Shown here: positions 59,082-64,000 of the stretch, piece by piece
Numbering within the stretch: the first letter of the stretch is position 1
How the letters are laid out: each line of letters begins with the position of its first letter
Assembly: GCA_019359505.1 (NCBI GenBank)
Contig: JAHHHD010000014.1
Coordinates: 62,001 to 126,000 of the forward strand
Source: Drouetiella hepatica Uher 2000/2452
GTDB taxonomy: Bacteria; Cyanobacteriota; Cyanobacteriia; Elainellales; Elainellaceae
Direction: 5' to 3'
DNA: 64,000 bases
The notes under the pieces: model-generated
What the model was told of the DNA's origin: nothing
Databases searched by the model: none
Seen by the model: the letters and a program-made list of their open reading frames with translations, nothing else
Translations under genes and position numbers: made by a program

Positions 59082-60182
59082 GTGCAAGAAAAGATCAAAA
59101 TTCTGCTACTAGCTGCAAATCCCAAAAGTACAGACCCACTGCGCTTAGGAGAGGAAATTCGGGAGATTGATATTGTTCTGAAGCAGGCAAACCATCGCGA
59201 TCGCTTTGAGCTGATTCCGAAGTTTGCGGTTCGGGTTGGGGACCTTAGAGATGCCATGCTGTCTCAATCGCCACAGATCGTGCATTTTTCAGGACATGGG
59301 GCAGGGCAGGCGGGTCTGGTGCTAGAGGATGATCTGGGGAAACAGGCATTTGTCACTACAGAGGCGCTAGCTCGATTTTTTCAGTCGTTTGCAGATACGG
59401 TGGAATGTGTGCTACTGAATGCCTGTTATTCTGAAATTCAGGCTGAGGCGATTAATCAGCATATTAATTGCGTGATTGGGATGAATCAGTCAATTGGCGA
59501 TCGGGCGGCAATTGAATTTGCTAAAGGCTTTTATGCTGCATTGGGATCAGGGCGATCGATTGAGGCTGCGTTTGAGATTGGTTGTGCTTCGCTGGATCTA
59601 AAAAATATCCCGGAGTCTTCCAAGCCAGAGCTGAAGATTAAACCGGGCATAGATGATGCCTGGATCAGTCGAAAGCTAGTGGTTGTGCCTGAGCCAGAAC
59701 CCAAGAGTGAGCAGACGGCTACACTGAAAACTCAGAATCAGGCTGCTCAGAAGGCTTCTAAGCCAATGGGTGACGATCGTACCCCAAACATCAATGCCCA
59801 AAAATCGCAGGGTTTCATTAATAATGCCTCGGCTCCGGTCACGCAGCATTTTGGTAATCAAACCAGCATCAATACGGGTGGTGGCGATTATGCTGGACGG
59901 GATATGCATAAAAGCGATCGCTCTCCTCGTCCTAATGCTGCCGTTTCGCTACAAACCGTTGTTGACGAAGTGACACAACTGGTTGAACGGGCAGAAACAC
60001 GAGGCGAAGATGATTTTGCAGATGACTTGCGATCGGTAGAGTCAACATTGCAAGCGGCTGTGAAAGCTGAGAGTGAGGGGAAACTGGAGCGACGGCAGGT
60101 TAAGTTGGAGGATGCAAAGCGATCGCTTCAGGGATTGGTGAAGGCTCATCCAAATCTGCAAAGTATTTTAAGTTTGCTTTAA
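59082..60182 (+). CDS. CHAT protease with GGGDYAGRD motif and helical tail
   Basis: GTG 59082 starts directly at the CHAT opening (VQEKIKILLLAANPKST), preceded by AAGAGG; TTG 58992 would add 30 residues. CHAT residues ~1-190 (His72 in [11 protein letters not shown], Cys115 in VLLNACYSE). Residues ~255-275 carry FGNQTSINTGGGDYAGRDMH, a motif that recurs in cyanobacterial effector and adaptor proteins, often next to small helical effector-associated domains. The last ~85 residues are two or three charged helices (VVDEVTQLVERAETRGEDD ... KLERRQVKLEDAKRSL). There is no NTPase, so the tail may recruit the protease to a partner. It ends 16 bases from the convergent SAV_2336-CHAT gene. Confidence 0.85.
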   Translation: MQEKIKILLLAANPKSTDPLRLGEEIREIDIVLKQANHRDRFELIPKFAVRVGDLRDAMLSQSPQIVHFSGHGAGQAGLVLEDDLGKQAFVTTEALARFFQSFADTVECVLLNACYSEIQAEAINQHINCVIGMNQSIGDRAAIEFAKGFYAALGSGRSIEAAFEIGCASLDLKNIPESSKPELKIKPGIDDAWISRKLVVVPEPEPKSEQTATLKTQNQAAQKASKPMGDDRTPNINAQKSQGFINNASAPVTQHFGNQTSINTGGGDYAGRDMHKSDRSPRPNAAVSLQTVVDEVTQLVERAETRGEDDFADDLRSVESTLQAAVKAESEGKLERRQVKLEDAKRSLQGLVKAHPNLQSILSLL

Positions 60183-60198
60183 TGGATACAGTGAGAAG

Positions 60199-63100
60199 CT
60201 ATTGCAGATGATTGCTGAAGTAGTGACGATACAAATCACATCGCGGTACCACCCCATTCCCCTGAAACTTCACCAGCCCTATGCTCCGCAGCTTAAAGGC
60301 AGCCGTGCTGTCGAGTTCTACCGCATGCTGCGCCGTCACCACCCGCTGCGTCGCTGCCACTAGCTCCACCCCTTCCTGCAAATTCAGCCAGTGCCGCCGC
60401 AGATGTTCGCCATACAGCCCGCTCTCTGTCGGCGCAATATCCAAGAACTCCGCCAGCGTCAGCCGTCCTTTAGCAAGCTCATACAGCGCCATCCGCACTA
60501 GATACGGATGCCCGCCCACCATCTGCATCAGCGCCTGCTGTTGCTCTGCCGTCCACGTCAGCCGATGCCGATGCCACAGGTCTTGCACTTGCGCAGGCGT
60601 CAGCTCCAGCAGTTCGATCGGCAGCCCCACGTTAAACGGCGACTGGTTGATATTCAGCGGCACATATACCTCCTGAGAATGCACCAACACCAGCCGCAGT
60701 CGTTTCCACAGCGGCTTATTCTTCGCTTCCTCATACCAGAACCGCAGCAGCCCAAAAAAGTCCGCCGCCACCTGCCGATATTGAAACAGCTCATCCACCT
60801 CATCTAGTCCCAGCGTCAAGCCCTCCGTCAGCTGCGGCAGCAAGTAGTCTTTAAAGTAGTAGGTGCATTTATCTTTGCTGCCCAATTGCCCCTGCCAGTA
60901 ATGATCTACCCGATCGGGCAGATTCAATCGATAAGTGACACTGGCGCAAAACCACTGCAAAAACTGATCCAAATTGGTCAGTATGTCTGCATCTACCAAC
61001 TGAAAGTTGATCGACACCGATCGACCCCCTGCCCGCTGCAACACCCGCAACAGCAGCGACGACTTGCCCATCTGTCGGGGTGCTTGAATCCGAATCAACG
61101 CTCCCGGTTGCAAAATATGTTCGTAGCAATCCCGCTCGATCGGCGGACGATCGACATAAAAAACCGACTCTAACCCCACTTGCCCCTCTGGCTGCTCTAA
61201 GACCAGATCGCCTCTTAAAGCTCTCGATCTAGTTTCCTCCAGGATTGAGAGGCTAGGGGAGCTTTCCGATCGCTTCAGCAGCACCGGCGTCAACTCTGCC
61301 GCCTGCCCCTCCAAGCTGATTCTAGAGCGACCATGCTCATAGGCAAACGGAATATCTCGCCCCGCCCCTAGCGCATCATAAAACCCGGTGGCAAACTCCC
61401 GCGCCGCCTGTTTACCGAGCGCCTGCTTTATGCCAATCACGTAAGGAATGTGCTGCACGATCGCCTCAGCCTGCACCTCGAAATAGCAAGCGCTGAGTAA
61501 AACACATTCCACGCCACGATCGGCAAACAGCTTGAACAGTTTGGCTAAAGCCTCACTGCTGACCAGCTTCACCTGTACATTAGGATCTTCAAGCGCTAGT
61601 CCTTCCTGCCCAACCCCATGCCCAGAGAAGTGAACAATGTTGGGCTTAAAGTCCAGCAGCGACCGCTGCACATCTCTGGCGGTGACTGCCCACTGCTGGA
61701 CTAACTGAAACTGATTTCGCTTCTGCGATAGCCTTAAAACTTCCTCTATCTCCCTAGCCTCATGGTCTAGGCGCAGCGGAGCTGAGTTTCTTGGATCAGC
61801 AGCTAGAAACAGAATCGTTTTGAAATCTTCAGAGCGACGGGAAAGTACAATACGACGGGAAATTTCGATAATTGCTGCAATTTTGTCTTCATCGCGATCG
61901 ACGATCGTGATCTCCTCAAGAGCGAGCGATTCACGAGACTGAAGTGTTTGGTTGATCGCTCTCATCATTCCCTTTGCAGCCTTGTCTACTGACAGGTGAT
62001 TAAGGCCAGTCCCAATCAGAGAAATCACCCCATGTCTAAATCTTCGATTCACTATTAATTGAACAATTGACTCATAGGCCGTAGAAGTGTTTTCGCTGCT
62101 GGGTCCATCTTCTGATTCTGATGTAGCGCAGATGAGCGATCGCTCAGAGAGCGAATTTGAAAGGGAAGAGAGCCGAGTATTTACATTGAAGGGTAATTGT
62201 ACCAACAAGGGTTGATCGGGTCTAATCCGATTCACCCTTGTTGCCCTCATTGCGCTACCAATAGCATGAGAGAGCCATTCAGAGTCAAGGCTAGCGCTCA
62301 AATGTGCTTGAAAAGCTCTTCCAAAGCTTCCTAGCCCGCCTTGATCCCCCACTGGAATTACTAAAGCATCGAATGGCAAATGCCAGGGATTGTCTGTACA
62401 ACAGGTATAAACTTGGGTGTTCCCTAATTGTCGGAGCGGAACACGACTCGGTGCTTCTATAATTTGGCTGACTTGCTGCCGCAGATTTTCTGGCAGTCGA
62501 GACAATACTTCTGGTGTCAGTTTGTCTGCTAAAGCCATATACGCCTGGGCACGCCAGTACGTATTCTCAACATTTAGGACAGTGTCTAAAGCAGTAGGAA
62601 TTATCTCAGGTAATTTATTTGCCAGAGCAATCAACACAAGGGCACGAGAATAATCATCCTCAAGGGTGCGGGCTGCTTCCAAGGCTTGCTGTAATAGAGC
62701 CACTGGAAGCTTTTCCACTACAGCTGTTAGCATTTTGAATCGAGCCGATTCATCTTCGATGTCCAAGGCAGTTTGAAGGGCTTCTGGCACAACTTCGGGG
62801 AGCAGAACAGCAAGCGCCGCTAATCCTTGAAAGCGGCTAGATGTATTTTGAAGCACTCTAACCATTTTCAGGACATCTGACAACAAAGCATTGGGAATAT
62901 GAGGAATTAACGCAATCAGAGCAGAAATGCGATCGGTCTCACTTGCAATAGCAGATAGGCTGCGTAGGAGAGTTAAAGGCATCTCGGGCGATCGTGCTAT
63001 CAGGTCAGTCAAGGCTGTAGCTTGTTCTTGTTCACCCTGAGTTGCCAACGCTGCGTCTAACTCAGCCTCTAAAGCTCTATCATTTTCTTGAACTGTCCCC

Positions 63101-64000
63101 TCTAACTGCTCCGCAAATTTCGCATATTCCCCACCCATTCGCTTCAAAACCTGCGCCGTCACCCGCGCAAACGGACGCATCTGCCCTGCTATCTCTCCCG
63201 CTTGTACCTGCTGTGGATTTCTCAGCACCGCCGCAAATGCCTCCAGCGACAGCCCCATCCGACTCGCCACAAACTTCGACACCGCATCCAGCACATCCAC
63301 CGAATCGGGCAGCGGTAACGACTCCAGCAGCACCTCCCGCACTCTTTCAAAAAAGTCGTACTGCACCCTGTCTGGGTTGGTGTCCGGTGCGATCGCCATC
63401 AGTGGCTTCAGTAGCCCGCCCAAAAACACCTCTGCCAAATGCACCTGCCGCGACTGGCTCAGCAACCGATCCTGAACAATCCGCACGATCGGCAAACTAA
63501 TTACCGGAGCTGCCGCCAATAGCCCTGCCAACCGCCGTGCCATCGGAGAAGCCGTCAGCCGGAAGCGCTGCACCCGCTGTTCGGCAGTCAGGTCAGTGGG
63601 AAGAATATCCTCCTCCTCTTCCATTGCCGCAAACGATGGCTCAAACACCACTCCCGGTGTCCAAACTCCGCCTCGGCCTGCAACGACCTGTGTCCAAGTG
63701 GCAAACAGTTCTGGCTCCAATGTGATCACAGGAACTTTGATTCCCGTCTCCAAATCCGCCTCGTCCCAAGATTCACTTGCACTCACCGTCAGCTGCTGAT
63801 TGGGCAATCCTGGAGCCAATGCTCGAAGCTGCACCGCTGTTGCTAACCCCAGCGCTGTCCGTCGCCACAGCCATTCTGGCAGCATCTGCACGATCGCCAT
63901 TGCCCCACATTGCGACCAAGCCTTGAGAGCAGGCAGCACTTGACCCGATTGCCACAGCGGAGCCACGCAATCGCTCACTACCAACACCAAACAGCGTCCA
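60199..64000 (-). CDS. SAV_2336-like - HEAT-like - macro-like - CHAT - AAA-like fusion protein (5' end outside window)
   Basis: The frame is open to base 64000, so more N-terminal sequence lies beyond the edge. Numbering from 63990: residues 1-300 match the SAV_2336 N-terminal-related region (VLVVSDCVAPLWQSGQVLP, GAMAIVQMLPEWLWRRT). Residues ~320-510 are HEAT-like helical repeats. Residues ~523-715 look like a macro domain (FDALVIPVGDQGGLGSFGRA, ISLIGTGLNHLSVDKAAKGM, EEITIVDRDED). Residues ~722-905 are CHAT, with His791 and Cys835 in a variant VLLSACYFE. Residues ~930-1263 are the AAA-like domain (Walker [12 protein letters not shown], Walker B LTLGLDEVDELF), close to the CHAT-AAA genes of operons 1 and 2. 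One chain thus joins a possible nucleotide sensor, a protease and a switch. Confidence 0.85.
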   Translation of the reverse strand, partial: GRCLVLVVSDCVAPLWQSGQVLPALKAWSQCGAMAIVQMLPEWLWRRTALGLATAVQLRALAPGLPNQQLTVSASESWDEADLETGIKVPVITLEPELFATWTQVVAGRGGVWTPGVVFEPSFAAMEEEEDILPTDLTAEQRVQRFRLTASPMARRLAGLLAAAPVISLPIVRIVQDRLLSQSRQVHLAEVFLGGLLKPLMAIAPDTNPDRVQYDFFERVREVLLESLPLPDSVDVLDAVSKFVASRMGLSLEAFAAVLRNPQQVQAGEIAGQMRPFARVTAQVLKRMGGEYAKFAEQLEGTVQENDRALEAELDAALATQGEQEQATALTDLIARSPEMPLTLLRSLSAIASETDRISALIALIPHIPNALLSDVLKMVRVLQNTSSRFQGLAALAVLLPEVVPEALQTALDIEDESARFKMLTAVVEKLPVALLQQALEAARTLEDDYSRALVLIALANKLPEIIPTALDTVLNVENTYWRAQAYMALADKLTPEVLSRLPENLRQQVSQIIEAPSRVPLRQLGNTQVYTCCTDNPWHLPFDALVIPVGDQGGLGSFGRAFQAHLSASLDSEWLSHAIGSAMRATRVNRIRPDQPLLVQLPFNVNTRLSSLSNSLSERSLICATSESEDGPSSENTSTAYESIVQLIVNRRFRHGVISLIGTGLNHLSVDKAAKGMMRAINQTLQSRESLALEEITIVDRDEDKIAAIIEISRRIVLSRRSEDFKTILFLAADPRNSAPLRLDHEAREIEEVLRLSQKRNQFQLVQQWAVTARDVQRSLLDFKPNIVHFSGHGVGQEGLALEDPNVQVKLVSSEALAKLFKLFADRGVECVLLSACYFEVQAEAIVQHIPYVIGIKQALGKQAAREFATGFYDALGAGRDIPFAYEHGRSRISLEGQAAELTPVLLKRSESSPSLSILEETRSRALRGDLVLEQPEGQVGLESVFYVDRPPIERDCYEHILQPGALIRIQAPRQMGKSSLLLRVLQRAGGRSVSINFQLVDADILTNLDQFLQWFCASVTYRLNLPDRVDHYWQGQLGSKDKCTYYFKDYLLPQLTEGLTLGLDEVDELFQYRQVAADFFGLLRFWYEEAKNKPLWKRLRLVLVHSQEVYVPLNINQSPFNVGLPIELLELTPAQVQDLWHRHRLTWTAEQQQALMQMVGGHPYLVRMALYELAKGRLTLAEFLDIAPTESGLYGEHLRRHWLNLQEGVELVAATQRVVTAQHAVELDSTAAFKLRSIGLVKFQGNGVVPRCDLYRHYFSNHLQ

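Noticed and set aside
63042-63799. Plus-strand frames of up to 152 residues opposite the SAV_2336-CHAT gene
   Set aside because: Low-complexity Pro/Ala/Ser text opposite a well-supported domain protein.

Overview
The window comes from a cyanobacterial chromosome, probably a filamentous, Leptolyngbya-like lineage. The basis is the abundance of HIP1 octamers (GCGATCGC), moderate GC, and cyanobacteria-typical families: GUN4, COP23, orthocaspases, AAA-like/WD40 proteins and the INTGGGDYAGRD motif. No rRNA, tRNA or CRISPR array was seen. All calls come from reading the sequence; no database search was run.

Layout. (1) 1-4461 is the 3' end of an extracellular contractile injection system (eCIS) operon: a Pro/Ser-rich protein, a DUF4255/Pvc16-like cap protein, a Pvc15-like AAA+ ATPase and a small protein, all with 4-base stop/start overlaps. 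It is followed by a two-enzyme cell-wall hydrolase (M74 peptidase plus GH19-like lysozyme, 5177-6805). (2) 6938-21465 is a protease/STAND cluster: a caspase, CHAT-NACHT with a membrane GL-repeat tail, an LCAT-like lipase, CHAT-NACHT with 21 HEAT repeats, a CHAT-WD40 gene split by an in-frame TAG, and an EF-hand caspase gene broken by a one-base slip in a G tract. A decayed serine recombinase lies next to it. (3) 22976-47525 is the core of the window: two parallel four-gene operons that each begin CHAT-AAA, AAA-TM-coiled coil-WD40, AAA-TM-WD40. The first ends with a solo CHAT protein and the second with a Pro-rich lipoprotein. A fifth AAA-TM-WD40 gene follows alone. (4) 48014-50083 (minus) is a caspase with an EF-hand loop and a C-terminal membrane domain. 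It is followed by about 1 kb of non-coding DNA with MITE-like inverted repeats. (5) 51133-56791 is an envelope signalling group: a pseudo-trypsin/TM/FHA receptor, a Ser/Thr kinase with TM and GUN4, an exported GUN4 protein and an exported COP23 protein. (6) 56955-64000 holds an EACC1-CHAT gene (minus), a truncated Rpn/DUF4351 fragment, a CHAT gene with a GGGDYAGRD tail, and a very large minus-strand SAV_2336-HEAT-macro-like-CHAT-AAA fusion that runs off the right edge.

How the parts may work together (inference). Nine CHAT and three caspase-type protease domains are combined with STAND-type NTPase switches and repeat sensors, the organisation expected of NTP-dependent conflict or programmed-cell-death systems. 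The most novel candidate is the duplicated CHAT-AAA / AAA-TM-double-propeller operon. All five WD40 proteins have exactly 14 blades, one membrane segment with positive charges on its N-terminal side, and cysteines in the C-terminal half that occur only in close pairs. This suggests disulfide-stabilised sensors outside the cytoplasm that signal inward to an AAA domain and a CHAT protease.
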